A stretch of DNA of 64,000 nucleotides. Origin: UBA11740 sp035635855 (GTDB lineage: Bacteria; Acidobacteriota; Blastocatellia; Pyrinomonadales; Pyrinomonadaceae). The DNA lies in contig DASQAF010000009.1 in NCBI GenBank assembly GCA_035635855.1, positions 186,001 through 250,000 of the forward strand, written 5' to 3'. A model generated the notes under the pieces. It did not search any database. It was not told where the DNA came from and saw only the letters and a list, made by a program, of their open reading frames with translations. Position numbers and translations under genes: made by a program. Within the stretch, counting starts at the first letter, position 1; each line of letters starts with the position of its first letter. Positions 54,270 to 62,298 of the stretch are shown here, piece after piece.

Positions 54270-55018
54270 AATGTTTCCAGGTACGCTCGCGCGAGCTGGT
54301 TGTCTGAACTTACAAATCCCTTTGGCGTTTCCAGCACGACGATTTGACCTTTGTCCATTAAGGCAATCCGCGAACCCAGTGCTAAAGCCTCGCGCACGTC
54401 ATGCGTCACGAAGATCACAGTCTTGCCCAGTCGCGCTTTCAACTCAGCAAACTCTCTTTGCAAAGATGCTCGCGTCAGAGGATCAAGCGCCCCGAATGGC
54501 TCGTCCATCAAAAGCAGCGGCGGATCGGCCGCCAGCGCTCGCGCCACGCCGACGCGCTGACGCTGACCACCGGACAATTCACGCGGATAGCGCTCCGCGA
54601 ACCGTTCGGGATCGAGGCCGACGAGATCGAGCAATTCATGCACGCGCCCATGAATACGCGCTTCATCCCAGCCGTCGAGTTGGGGCACCAGCGCGACGTT
54701 GTCCGCGACAGTGAAATGCGGAAACAGTCCCGCTTCCTGGATCACATAGCCGGTGCGACGCCGCAGCCGAATGACGTCCCACGCGGTCGTTGCTTTTCCC
54801 TCGACCAACACCTGGCCTGACGTAGGAGTCAGTAAGCGATTCACCAGCCGGAGCGTCGTCGTCTTGCCACAACCTGACTCTCCCAGCAGGACAAGGGTTT
54901 CGCCAAGCTGAACCTGAAGGTTCAAGGCATCAATGATCGGCCGGCCGCCATTGACCGCATAGCTGACTCGGCGGAATTCGACCAGCGGCGCGTTGGTTTG
55001 TTCGGTTTGCGGCGTCAT
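54248..55018 (-). CDS. Osmoprotectant ABC transporter ATP-binding protein (OpuCA/ProV-like)
   Basis: A 256-residue ABC ATPase, predicted to power import of glycine betaine-type solutes. The ATG at 55018 (MTPQTEQTNAP) follows aaggg; a longer frame is open to 55081. Walker A is GESGCGKTTT, the Q-loop region is GYVIQEAGLFPHFTV, the signature is LSGGQRQRVG, Walker B is LLLMDEPFGALD and the switch is VTHDVREAL. It lacks the C-terminal CBS domains of full OpuCA. No permease lies alongside, and the only matching permease/binding protein is at 3729. The last residues SQNRLR and stop are within a family B palindrome arm. Confidence 0.9.
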   Translation of the reverse strand: MTPQTEQTNAPLVEFRRVSYAVNGGRPIIDALNLQVQLGETLVLLGESGCGKTTTLRLVNRLLTPTSGQVLVEGKATTAWDVIRLRRRTGYVIQEAGLFPHFTVADNVALVPQLDGWDEARIHGRVHELLDLVGLDPERFAERYPRELSGGQRQRVGVARALAADPPLLLMDEPFGALDPLTRASLQREFAELKARLGKTVIFVTHDVREALALGSRIALMDKGQIVVLETPKGFVSSDNQLARAYLETLSQNRLR

Positions 55019-55097
55019 TAGAGCCCTTAAATTCAACCTTTGAGGCTGGCTTGTTATTCGTCCCATTCGAGGCGCCTGCACTCAGCAACGGCCGATG

Positions 55098-55193
55098 CGC
55101 CCGGAAGGGGCGACAGAAGGTAGCCAGTGGCAAGCGAAGCGCGGCCACTGGACACCAAACCACAAGAATCAGTCGCGCCCTGTAGGGGCGCAC
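55098..55193. repeat. Left flanking palindrome of the transposase unit
   Basis: It contains ccagtggc (55124 on) pairing with gccactgg, and the inner hairpin gcgccctgtaggggcgc (55176-55192). It ends five bases before the stop codon of the transposase gene (minus strand). Confidence 0.75.
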
Positions 55194-55198
55194 CGAAA

Positions 55199-55645
55199 TC
55201 ACCACACATATCGTTCGTCGTATTCAATTCCGGCGAGTTTAAGCATCTCAAGATATTCTTCCTCAAAAGTCTTATGCCGATGGTGCTCTTCTTGATTAAG
55301 AATATATCGCGTGACTCTCTCAATATGCGAAGGGCTAACGGTTACTCCAAAATAGCCTGGTTGCCAGCCGAAAGCTTTCTTGCCCACCGTAGCATGCGCC
55401 CAATCCGACGATCCACTTTTTACATCGCGCATCACGTTAGCGATCGCGTGCGTCGCGCGCAGACCCATCAAAACATGGGCGTGATCTTCAATTCCGCCAA
55501 TCGCGACGGGAACACCGCCAAGATTCTTCACGATGCCACCCATATATGCGTGAAGATTATCTCGCCAGTCTTTCGTAATTGTAGGATAACGATCCTTCGT
55601 GCTGAATACTGCGTGGTAATGAAGGCTGCAATAAGTCGCAGGCAT
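55199..55645 (-). CDS. IS200/IS605-type (Y1, REP-associated) transposase
   Basis: A 148-residue single-strand DNA transposase of the Y1 HUH class. The metal-binding His pair is His55 and His57 in IEDHAHVLMG, the likely nucleophile is Tyr114 in VTRYILNQEEHH, and WQPGYFGVTVS (about 94-104) is a family block. Length and order match IS200-like TnpA and RAYT proteins, which cut and move REP hairpins. The gene is intact. Its ATG is at 55645. It sits between inverted palindromes (55098 and 55664) and upstream of the HEPN gene, which it does not overlap. Confidence 0.9.
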   Translation of the reverse strand: MPATYCSLHYHAVFSTKDRYPTITKDWRDNLHAYMGGIVKNLGGVPVAIGGIEDHAHVLMGLRATHAIANVMRDVKSGSSDWAHATVGKKAFGWQPGYFGVTVSPSHIERVTRYILNQEEHHRHKTFEEEYLEMLKLAGIEYDERYVW

Positions 55646-55663
55646 GGGAGTCTCCCTTCAATT

Positions 55664-55757
55664 CTGCGCGCCCTTACAGGGCGCGATTTTCCTTTTTCGT
55701 TGCCGACCAGTGGCGGCGCGCTGCGCGCTTGCCACTGGCTACCTTCTGCCGCGCCTG
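55664..55757. repeat. Right flanking palindrome of the transposase unit
   Basis: It contains gcgcccttacagggcgc and the complement of the left flank, ending tggctaccttctgccgcgcc. A ccagtgg...ccactgg hairpin lies at 55708-55736. Confidence 0.75.
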
Positions 55758-55777
55758 CAGCGCTTATTCCACATGCA

Positions 55778-56446
55778 CTATTGAAATGGATCGCATGGTT
55801 GATAGAAACGCCCGCCGGTACCCGGCGCTGGTTTATGCCAAACTCCGGACTCAGGCCAGCCAAACCGAAACTTTCGAGCAATGGAGGTAAGGAGTCCATC
55901 AAAAAGAACTTGAGCACACTCGATGCCTCGCTCGGAACATTCTGGCTGAACTGGTTCGCCTTTATGAACAAAATCGTTCCGCTTCCTTACAAGTTCAGAC
56001 TTAAAGAGAGTCCAAGCCTCCACGCCGTTGGAGAGCTTAATGCTCGTCAGGTCGATTCCCCACTCTTCTGCAATCAATGGCAGGAGTTCGCGATCTCTCC
56101 AAGACTGGCCCGAGACAAGTTTGTCTACAAGCAAATCTGCCCAGATGTCCTTCAGAAAGGTGCCGCTGACTAACGGCTTGAGAACGAAATACCTTATTAC
56201 AAGCTCAAGAGCGCTCGCGCTAAGAAGAAGGCTAGCTCCCGAGTATCCGAGGTCACACAACTCCTTCGCTTCCTTTATCAAACCACGAACTCTTCCCTCC
56301 AAGGCATCCCCAAACGTTCCCAAGTACCAACTCACATTCTCAATCGAGATTTCCTCAATTGCACGTCGTAATTCCTCTTCACGTCCAAGTTCGGACATGT
56401 ACTCGTCGTAAGCGTAGTCATCGTAGGAGGTGGTCATCACATTCAC
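55778..56446 (-). CDS. HEPN-like protein with Rx4H motif
   Basis: A 222-residue mostly helical protein that I do not recognise by name. The segment ELVRKRNDFVHKGEP carries Arg156 and His161, the R-x4-6-H motif of HEPN ribonucleases, and the helix GASLLLSASALELVIRYF (about 70-87) is typical of the first HEPN helix. The N-terminal 25 residues are Tyr/Asp-rich. HEPN proteins are found in toxin-antitoxin, abortive infection and RNA-processing systems. The start overlaps the stop of the LVIVD gene as GTGA, so it is translated with that gene rather than with a typical antitoxin. An in-frame ATG lies three codons on. Confidence 0.6.
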   Translation of the reverse strand: MNVMTTSYDDYAYDEYMSELGREEELRRAIEEISIENVSWYLGTFGDALEGRVRGLIKEAKELCDLGYSGASLLLSASALELVIRYFVLKPLVSGTFLKDIWADLLVDKLVSGQSWRDRELLPLIAEEWGIDLTSIKLSNGVEAWTLFKSELVRKRNDFVHKGEPVQPECSERGIECAQVLFDGLLTSIARKFRFGWPESGVWHKPAPGTGGRFYQPCDPFQ

Positions 56447-58428
56447 TGCCCCGGCGCGGTCGTCGATCCTTTCTCAATTTTTTTGCCCAGCTTCACCACC
56501 CACAGCCCGGAGTTGATATCGTTGAAGTAAATCAATCCACCGTGTGGTTGCGCACCCCACATGAATGGCAAATTCGTGCGATAGCCGTCGGGGTCGCCAC
56601 TCCACAGACGGCCAATCTCGCGACCCTGTCGATAGAGATCGCCGCGCAGCTCGCCGGAAACGTCGACGACGCGTCCGCCGCCGCTGTAGTAACCCATGTA
56701 CATGATTCCGTCTTCGACCCAGATGTTGTGCGCGCCGCCTTCAGGTACGGGATACTCGGCGACCTTTCGTGGATTGTTGATGTCGCTGATATCAATTACG
56801 TGACAGATGCCGCGTACCGGAATGCGCCTGTGCGAGGAAATATCAAAGAACGACGGCAGGACTTCGTCGCCGATGAATAGATAGTTACGATCGCGAAAGA
56901 CCGAATGCGTGCCCGCCAGCCAGCCATTGCCGTATAGTTCGTTGTGATTGAAACGAAATTGGCTGACCAGTTGCGGATGCTCGGGACCGCCGCCTTTTAT
57001 CCCGGCGCCGACGTCCAGAATTATCAGACCGTCATGCCAGTAGGCCAGGTAAGCGAGGCCGTCTTTGACATAGAGGTCGTGCAGATAGCGGCCGACGATT
57101 TCTTCGCCCTCTTTGGTGCGAATGGTGCTGGCGCTTTGGGTTTCGGTCTGCCAGCGCGCTACTTCCTTCGGATTCTTTACATCGGCAAAGTCGATCACGC
57201 GCATTGAGCCGGTGGCATCGTCAGTAAGATAGACATAGTGCTTGTCGACAAATGCGCTGTGCACGCCGCCGGTCACGGTCGCTGTGTATTCAGAAATCAA
57301 TTTCGGATGCGCCGGGTCGCTGGTGTCATAGAAGGCGATGCCGTTCTTGCGATTCGAAGCGCCCTCGCGCGAGATCACCAGAATCTTGCCATCAGCGGTG
57401 GTACTGATGTCGTTGACGATGCGCGCGTCAACCATCACCGTGTCCGTCAATTTCGGGTGCGCCGGATCGGAAATGTCATAAACGAGAAAACGATCCGAGA
57501 TCGTCGAATAGTAAGCATAGTTGCCGGTGATCCATTCCTCGGCGCCCTGAAATTCTTTGAACGGAGCGCGGCCAACGACCTGGAGTTCGCGGTCGGCGTT
57601 GCGCGGCGCGACGACGACTGAAGCGCTCGACGAAAGGTTTCCACTACTGGCGGTCACGATGTAGTTGCCCGGCTGCTCAGCGACGAAAGCGCCGTCAGAG
57701 TAGATCGTGGCGCCATTACCGCTGACTGCCCAGCGCGGTGTGAAATCATTTGAAGGCGTTCCCTTCGCCGTGAAGTGGACTACATCTCCAGTGCGCGCGG
57801 TTTTCGAGTCGGACTCGATGGTCAACCCGGTCAAGGTATTCTTGACTACCGTGATCGTGGTGGTGCCGCCGGCCATGCCTGAGGTCGCTTTGATCATGGC
57901 TTTACCCGGCGCGATTCCAGTGACGACGCCGCCTCCATCAACAGTGGCCACGGCCGGCTTATCAGAACTCCACGTGATCGGCACGCCGGTGCGCGGGTCG
58001 CCGCTGAAGATTCGACTAGTTGCTTCGAGTTGGACGGTGTCGCCGACTACCAGGGGAGTTGTGATCGACTTGATCTCAATTGTCTTAATCGTTGCCGGCT
58101 TGACCATGATTTTGGTGAAGGCGGTCTTGCCGCCGACGATCGCCCCGGCGATCACCTCGCCCGGACCGAACAGCTTGAGGTTACCGCTTTCGTCGGCCGC
58201 CGCGGCGTCGAATGGTCCGGCAAAGTAGGTTGACGGCTCAACGTTCACCACGTTGCCGGCGGCGTCTTTAGCTATGGCAGTCAGCTTCAGAGTTTGGCCG
58301 ACCTCAGCCTCGGTCATCGAGGCTTTGACTTCAACCGTCTTGACGGCGGGCGGTTGAGCCAGCGTCGAGGCGGCACAGAGAAAAATAATAGTAATAGCTA
58401 CGAGCGCAAATCGTTCGACTCTTGGCAT
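56443..58428 (-). CDS. Secreted protein with bacterial Ig-like domains and LVIVD repeats
   Basis: A 661-residue exported protein from the ATG at 58428 (MPRVERFALVAI), which follows ggagg at ten bases; an upstream start at 58467 is weaker. The signal peptide is about 1-24. Three bacterial Ig-like segments follow (about 27-270, for example PITWSSDKPAVATVDGGGVV). The C-terminal half is an LVIVD-type propeller (VYDISDPAHPKL twice, VIDISDINNPRKVAEYPV). Such proteins are usually surface-bound, with unknown ligands. The stop overlaps the HEPN gene start. Confidence 0.85.
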   Translation of the reverse strand: MPRVERFALVAITIIFLCAASTLAQPPAVKTVEVKASMTEAEVGQTLKLTAIAKDAAGNVVNVEPSTYFAGPFDAAAADESGNLKLFGPGEVIAGAIVGGKTAFTKIMVKPATIKTIEIKSITTPLVVGDTVQLEATSRIFSGDPRTGVPITWSSDKPAVATVDGGGVVTGIAPGKAMIKATSGMAGGTTTITVVKNTLTGLTIESDSKTARTGDVVHFTAKGTPSNDFTPRWAVSGNGATIYSDGAFVAEQPGNYIVTASSGNLSSSASVVVAPRNADRELQVVGRAPFKEFQGAEEWITGNYAYYSTISDRFLVYDISDPAHPKLTDTVMVDARIVNDISTTADGKILVISREGASNRKNGIAFYDTSDPAHPKLISEYTATVTGGVHSAFVDKHYVYLTDDATGSMRVIDFADVKNPKEVARWQTETQSASTIRTKEGEEIVGRYLHDLYVKDGLAYLAYWHDGLIILDVGAGIKGGGPEHPQLVSQFRFNHNELYGNGWLAGTHSVFRDRNYLFIGDEVLPSFFDISSHRRIPVRGICHVIDISDINNPRKVAEYPVPEGGAHNIWVEDGIMYMGYYSGGGRVVDVSGELRGDLYRQGREIGRLWSGDPDGYRTNLPFMWGAQPHGGLIYFNDINSGLWVVKLGKKIEKGSTTAPGQ

Positions 58429-58678
58429 TTTATTGAGACCTCCGGATGAACAGGAAATTCGCGTCATGTTATTCGCTACTCTGGATAAAACGCAAAGGGG
58501 GCAAATTTGTTCGCTAAGTCGAAAAGAGATTCTTTCGAGCAGGCGATAAACCTTTGCCCTCTGTGGATGTTACGCGTCGAGCCGAACGATCCAACCGCAC
58601 TGGCTTCGGCAAAGCCACGCACGCCCAACTTGAACTCCGAGACCTGCTGGCTCATCATAACTTCAAGAATTCTCAACC

Positions 58679-59554
58679 ATGGCCAAACTTGCTTTGCGTT
58701 TGCCGGAAAACGTTCCGGGCGATTTCTTCGTCGACTCGACCTGTATCGACTGCGACGCTTGCCGGCAGATCGCGCCCGAAACATTCAGTGAAGATGGCGA
58801 CGTTTCGATCGTCCATCATCAGCCTGAAAATGAAGCCGAGACCAAGCGCGCGTTGATGGCGTTGGTCGCCTGTCCCACGGCATCGATCGGAACTGTCGAG
58901 CATCATGACGCACACCTCGGGATCGATGCTTTTCCCTCACGAATCGCGGATCACATTTATTTCTGCGGCTTTACCGCTGAATCCAGTTTTGGGGCCTGGA
59001 GTTATCTGATCGTCAGACCCGAAAGCGAAGGCGGCAACGTTCTTGTCGATTCACCGCGCTTCGCCACGCAACTGGTGAGGAGAATCGATGCGATGGGCGG
59101 CGTGCACACGATGTTTCTGACGCATCGCGACGACGTTGCCGATCATGCGCGTTTTGCTAAACGGTTTGGCTGTGAACGAGTAATGCACGCGGACGATGGC
59201 GCGCATCGCCTCGGAATTGAACAAGTGCTTCGCGGTGACGAACCAGTGAAGCTCGATAAAGATCTAATCGCGATTCCGGTTCCCGGTCACACGCGCGGAC
59301 ATGCGGTGCTGCTGTATCGCAACAAGTTCCTGTTCACGGGCGATCATCTGGCCTGGTCACCTACTCGCCGGACACTGACCGCGTTTCGAAGCGCCTGCTG
59401 GTATTCATGGGAAGCGCAAACGCGCTCGATGGAGAAGCTGCTCAGTTATGATTTCGAATGGGTGTTGCCTGGCCACGGGCGGATTCATCAGGATAGCGCT
59501 GAAAACATGCGAACCCATCTTACGCGCTGTATCGAATGGATGAAAACGCGTTAA
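58679..59554 (+). CDS. Ferredoxin-MBL fusion hydrolase
   Basis: A 291-residue protein joining a small ferredoxin (about 1-75) to a metallo-beta-lactamase-fold hydrolase (about 80-290). The ferredoxin has CIDCDAC (Cys22, Cys25, Cys28) and a fourth cysteine, Cys65 in VACPTASIG, enough for one cluster. The hydrolase has THRDDVADH, PVPGHTRGH, FTGDHLAW and VLPGHGRIH, a metal-binding set in which the usual HxHxDH is changed to HRDDVADH. The ferredoxin suggests redox control or electron transfer. The ATG at 58679 has no strong ribosome-binding site. Single gene; upstream is a 250-base gap without visible features. Confidence 0.85.
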   Translation: MAKLALRLPENVPGDFFVDSTCIDCDACRQIAPETFSEDGDVSIVHHQPENEAETKRALMALVACPTASIGTVEHHDAHLGIDAFPSRIADHIYFCGFTAESSFGAWSYLIVRPESEGGNVLVDSPRFATQLVRRIDAMGGVHTMFLTHRDDVADHARFAKRFGCERVMHADDGAHRLGIEQVLRGDEPVKLDKDLIAIPVPGHTRGHAVLLYRNKFLFTGDHLAWSPTRRTLTAFRSACWYSWEAQTRSMEKLLSYDFEWVLPGHGRIHQDSAENMRTHLTRCIEWMKTR

Positions 59555-59780
59555 GATGCGCAGCCGATTTTAAGTTCTGGTTTCAGATTAGGGCTCCCGC
59601 TTGCGCAACTCGGTCGCCAGTTAGTACCCGTGCTCGGCAATGCCCCCACGTACGAGTAGTAGTTGTCGAGACCATGCAGATCCTCGGAGGACGAACTCAG
59701 AATTCAGATTGCAGAAACCAGAAGTCAGAGGTCCGGCGAATTCTGCATTCTTCACTCTCCTTCTGACTTCGTTCGGTCAT
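59555..59780. repeat. Palindromic debris between convergent genes
   Basis: Near 59697-59770 the sequences cagaattcagattgcagaa, cagaagtcagaggtccgg and their partial complements (gaattctgcattc, ccttctgacttc) form imperfect inverted repeats. They look like another degenerate repeat family. Nothing else is visible in the gap. Confidence 0.45.
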
Positions 59781-60998
59781 CTATTTCCGGTTGTACGCTT
59801 CCACACCGGCGGCAAGAATCTTCATTGCCCGCGCCAGATCATCGCAGTTGAGTACGTAGGCGATGCGGACCTCGTCCTTGCCCTTGCCCGGGGTCGCGTA
59901 GAATCCATCTGCCGGCGCGACCATCACCGTCTCATTGTCGAGATGGAACTCCTCAAGCATGAAGATAGCGAATTCCTGGCCGTCGCGAATCGGCAACTTG
60001 GCAAAAACGTAGAATGCGCCCCCGGGCTTGCGGCAGACCGCTCCCGGTATCTTCGCGATTGCATCGCATACCAGGTCTCTCCGGCCCTGGTACTCGCGCC
60101 GCACTTTGGTGAAGTAGCTGTCCGGCACCTTGACCGCGGCCATCGCCGCCAACTGGTCAACGGTCGGCGGACAAAGCCGGGCCTGACCGAACTTCAGCAC
60201 CGCGGCCACCAGTTCGGCGTTGCGGCTGACAAGGCAGCCCACTCGCGCCCCGCACGCGCTGTACCGCTTGGACACGCTGTCCACCAGTATCGCCCGGTCG
60301 TCGATTCCGGCCAGATTGAGGACGCTCGTGTGCTCGGTGTCGTCCTCGTAGATGAACTCGCGGTACGCCTCGTCACCGATGAGGTAGAGTTCGTGCTCGA
60401 CGCACAAACTCGCAAGCATCTCAAGTTCCGGTCGGGTATAAACCGCGCCGGTCGGGTTGCCCGGGTTGGAATAGATGATTGCCCTGGTCCTGACGGTGAT
60501 GGCCCGTTCGAACTCGGCTTTGGGCGGCAGGGCAAAGCCGGTTTCGGCCAGACAGGTCACCGGGACGAGCTTAACACCCGCGGTTGCCGCGAATCCCGCA
60601 TAGTTGGAATAGAAAGGTTCGGGCACGATAACTTCATCGCCGGCGTCAGCCACCACGTCCAGCGCGAACGATATCGCCTCGCTGCCGCCGGTCGTAACCA
60701 GAATGTCCTGGGCCCGCACCTTTATTCCCGCGCCGCCATAGTACTGAACCAGCGCGTCAATGTAGTCCTGTAAACCCTGCGACGGCCCGTAGGAAAGCAC
60801 CTTAATATTGACGTTCCGGTATCCGTTCATCATCTCGGCCGGGGTCTCGATATCCGGTTGGCCGATGTTCAGGTGATAGACCTTGATACCGCGGGCTTTG
60901 GCCCGATCGGCATACGGCACCAGCCGCCGAATCGGAGAAGCCGGCATCTCAATCGCCCGGCTGGAAAGTCTGACTTTGCTCAATGCGACTCCTCTCAC
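59781..60998 (-). CDS. PLP-dependent aminotransferase, class I/II
   Basis: A 405-residue aminotransferase, probably acting on aspartate or another amino acid. Family blocks are LNIGQPDIETP, TTGGSEAISFALDV, YSNPGNPTGAVYTRPELEML, LIGDEAYREFIY and the PLP lysine in VDSVSKRYSACGARVGCLVS. The start is uncertain: MRGVALSKVRL at 60998, or a Leu/Val start a few codons on. Codon use differs from the neighbours (strong use of ggccgg, gccggc and cggtcc patterns, fewer a-rich codons). It has its 5' end beside two gene fragments (M16 peptidase, alanine dehydrogenase), so acquisition from another genome, or an assembly join, should be considered. Confidence 0.9.
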   Translation of the reverse strand: MRGVALSKVRLSSRAIEMPASPIRRLVPYADRAKARGIKVYHLNIGQPDIETPAEMMNGYRNVNIKVLSYGPSQGLQDYIDALVQYYGGAGIKVRAQDILVTTGGSEAISFALDVVADAGDEVIVPEPFYSNYAGFAATAGVKLVPVTCLAETGFALPPKAEFERAITVRTRAIIYSNPGNPTGAVYTRPELEMLASLCVEHELYLIGDEAYREFIYEDDTEHTSVLNLAGIDDRAILVDSVSKRYSACGARVGCLVSRNAELVAAVLKFGQARLCPPTVDQLAAMAAVKVPDSYFTKVRREYQGRRDLVCDAIAKIPGAVCRKPGGAFYVFAKLPIRDGQEFAIFMLEEFHLDNETVMVAPADGFYATPGKGKDEVRIAYVLNCDDLARAMKILAAGVEAYNRK

Positions 60999-61064
60999 GT
61001 TAGCTCTACGCTCACGTCTTCCGGTGGTGGGTCACCAATACACCCCGAGCCAACCCGAATCCGA

Positions 61065-61268
61065 TTACTGCTCGGCAAAATTGCCCAGCGAATATACCAG
61101 AGCTTCCCGTTCGTGCAAGCGCCGAAAAAGCCTCGATGAAACGCCTCCACCCAGCGCCATTTGAGCACCGACAGCGCGTAGCGCCTCGGATCTGAGAATC
61201 AACCGTGCCGACAATCTGCCAGCCCATCTGATGCCCCTGTACAAGACGCGGAACACAAGGTTCATCAC
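61065..61268 (-). pseudogene. Fragment resembling an M16 zinc peptidase
   Basis: The last part of this frame reads MALGGGVSSRLFRRLHERE and then ALVYSLGNFAEQ and stop. LGGGxSSRLFxxLRExxGLVYS is a well-known block of the C-terminal half of M16 family peptidases. The rest of the frame (RVLYRGIRWAGRLSARLILR) is not obviously M16. No HxxEH catalytic domain is present. The match is short and rests on memory of the family. Confidence 0.5.
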
Positions 61269-61290
61269 CAGCGCGTCCGGTCCTCCTGTC

Positions 61291-61500
61291 CTGCTTCACC
61301 AACATCCCGGAGCGGTTCCCCGGACCTCGACCTTCGCCCTGACTAACTCGACTTTGCCTTATGCTTTGACCCTGGCCCAGAAAGGTTTTCGCGCGGCAGT
61401 GCTGAGCGATGCGGGATTAGCAGCAGGCGTAAACACCTACGACGGGAAATTGACTTACGAAGCGGTGGCTTTGTCGCAAGGGCGAATACACGCCGCTGGA
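61291..61500 (+). pseudogene. ald: C-terminal fragment of alanine dehydrogenase with a frameshift
   Basis: From 61306 the frame reads PGAVPRTSTFALTNSTLPYA, LTLAQKGFRAAVLSDAGL and AAGVNTYDGKLTYEAVA, the C-terminus of alanine dehydrogenase, which deaminates alanine with NAD. Just before it, tgcttcaccaacat would encode CFTN-M in another frame, equal to the CVTNM that precedes PGAVPRTS in intact enzymes; one base (the g of the atg codon) is missing, shifting the frame. About 300 N-terminal residues are absent. An aminotransferase lies about 300 bases away. Confidence 0.7.
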
Positions 61501-61520
61501 TCAGTTGCCGGGAGCATAAC

Positions 61521-61667
61521 TGTCAGAAGCCCGCGCGTAAGGGTTGGTGTCGTACAGTTTAATGAAAAGCACTTGCCGGCGATCTCTTTTATTGATGAGT
61601 CCTCGCGGGTGAGGCCCTTCCTATCGACCACCCCACGCGGGGATCCCGGTTGGTCGGGTTTCTGACA
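61521..61667. repeat. Degenerate REP-like palindrome, long form
   Basis: It starts tgtcagaagcccgcgcgtaa and ends ggtcgggtttctgaca. The outermost 12 or so bases of each end match the family A ends (gtcagaagccc, gggtttctgac), but the interior (about 120 bases) differs. It lies between the ald fragment and the response-regulator gene. Confidence 0.6.
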
Positions 61668-61672
61668 CGCTC

Positions 61673-62116
61673 CTATGAATGCTGTCGCAGCAAGCCCTCC
61701 AAACAGCTCGTCAACTCTGTTGCCTTAATGGGTTTGTAGAGGAAAGCGTCAATCAGATTCTCTGATACAGCCGCCGCTTCTTTGTTCTCCTGACCCGTCA
61801 GCAGAATGATGGGAAGGCTGGAAACCTTTGAATTGCTGCGGAGGAACCGGGCCAACTCCTGACCACTCAAATGCGGCATGATAGCGTCGGTGACCACGAC
61901 GTCGATATCAACAGAAAGCGCGAGCTTCATGGCTTCGAGGCCATCTCCAGCGGTGACGACCCGATAACCGGAGCGCTGCAGCGTCACCTCAAGATAACGC
62001 CGGACTGACCGGTCATCCTCTACCAGCAGCACGCATGGGTGTTGTGACGCCGGTGAGATTTCTGCGGCGTCGCCTTGAATTGGACTTTCAGACGGTGTTT
62101 GATTCTCGCGATTCAT
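61673..62116 (-). CDS. Stand-alone response regulator receiver (CheY-like)
   Basis: A 147-residue protein with one receiver domain (about 27-145) and no output domain. The acidic pair and phospho-acceptor are in LLVEDDRSV and VVVTDAIMPH (Asp at about 75), the conserved Thr/Ser in ILLTGQE, and the Lys in LYKPIKA. The first 25 residues are polar and likely disordered. It would signal by protein contact, CheY-like. No kinase gene is beside it. It is divergent from the DUF512 gene; the gap of 182 bases shows no clear promoter. Confidence 0.92.
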   Translation of the reverse strand: MNRENQTPSESPIQGDAAEISPASQHPCVLLVEDDRSVRRYLEVTLQRSGYRVVTAGDGLEAMKLALSVDIDVVVTDAIMPHLSGQELARFLRSNSKVSSLPIILLTGQENKEAAAVSENLIDAFLYKPIKATELTSCLEGLLRQHS

Positions 62117-62298
62117 TTTCGGGAATGAGGCAAGTCAGTCAGACCGGAATCTAACGCGAGAGAAGAGAGTAAATCCTCGCTCGATTCATGTCAACGAGGC
62201 CGGCTTATCAACAAACCTCTCTGCCTTTTGTTATACTTTCACCTTCCTGAGACGCGACCAATTCCTTAGGACAGTTTACGGTTGGAGAGCAGTTTACG

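Larger units (their letters stand above)
55098..55757. mobile_element. REP-associated transposase unit (RAYT with flanking inverted palindromes)
   Basis: A single-gene element: left flank 55098-55193, gene 55199-55645 (minus strand), right flank 55664-55757. The flanks are inverted copies; the block acagaaggtagccagtggca in the left reappears as its complement in the right. Each flank has a ccagtgg...ccactgg hairpin and a gcgccc...gggcgc hairpin. That arrangement is typical of RAYT elements. Confidence 0.75.
60999..61672. other. Intergenic region with gene fragments
   Basis: This 674-base stretch holds an M16 peptidase fragment (minus), an alanine dehydrogenase C-terminal fragment (plus) and a degenerate palindrome (61521). 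No intact gene is present. Confidence 0.6.

Noticed and set aside
55127..56173. Long plus-strand frame across the transposase and HEPN genes
   Set aside because: It spans the palindromes and the antisense of two better supported genes, with low-complexity residues.
59640..60773. Plus-strand frame of 377 codons
   Set aside because: It is antisense to the aminotransferase, which has all family motifs.
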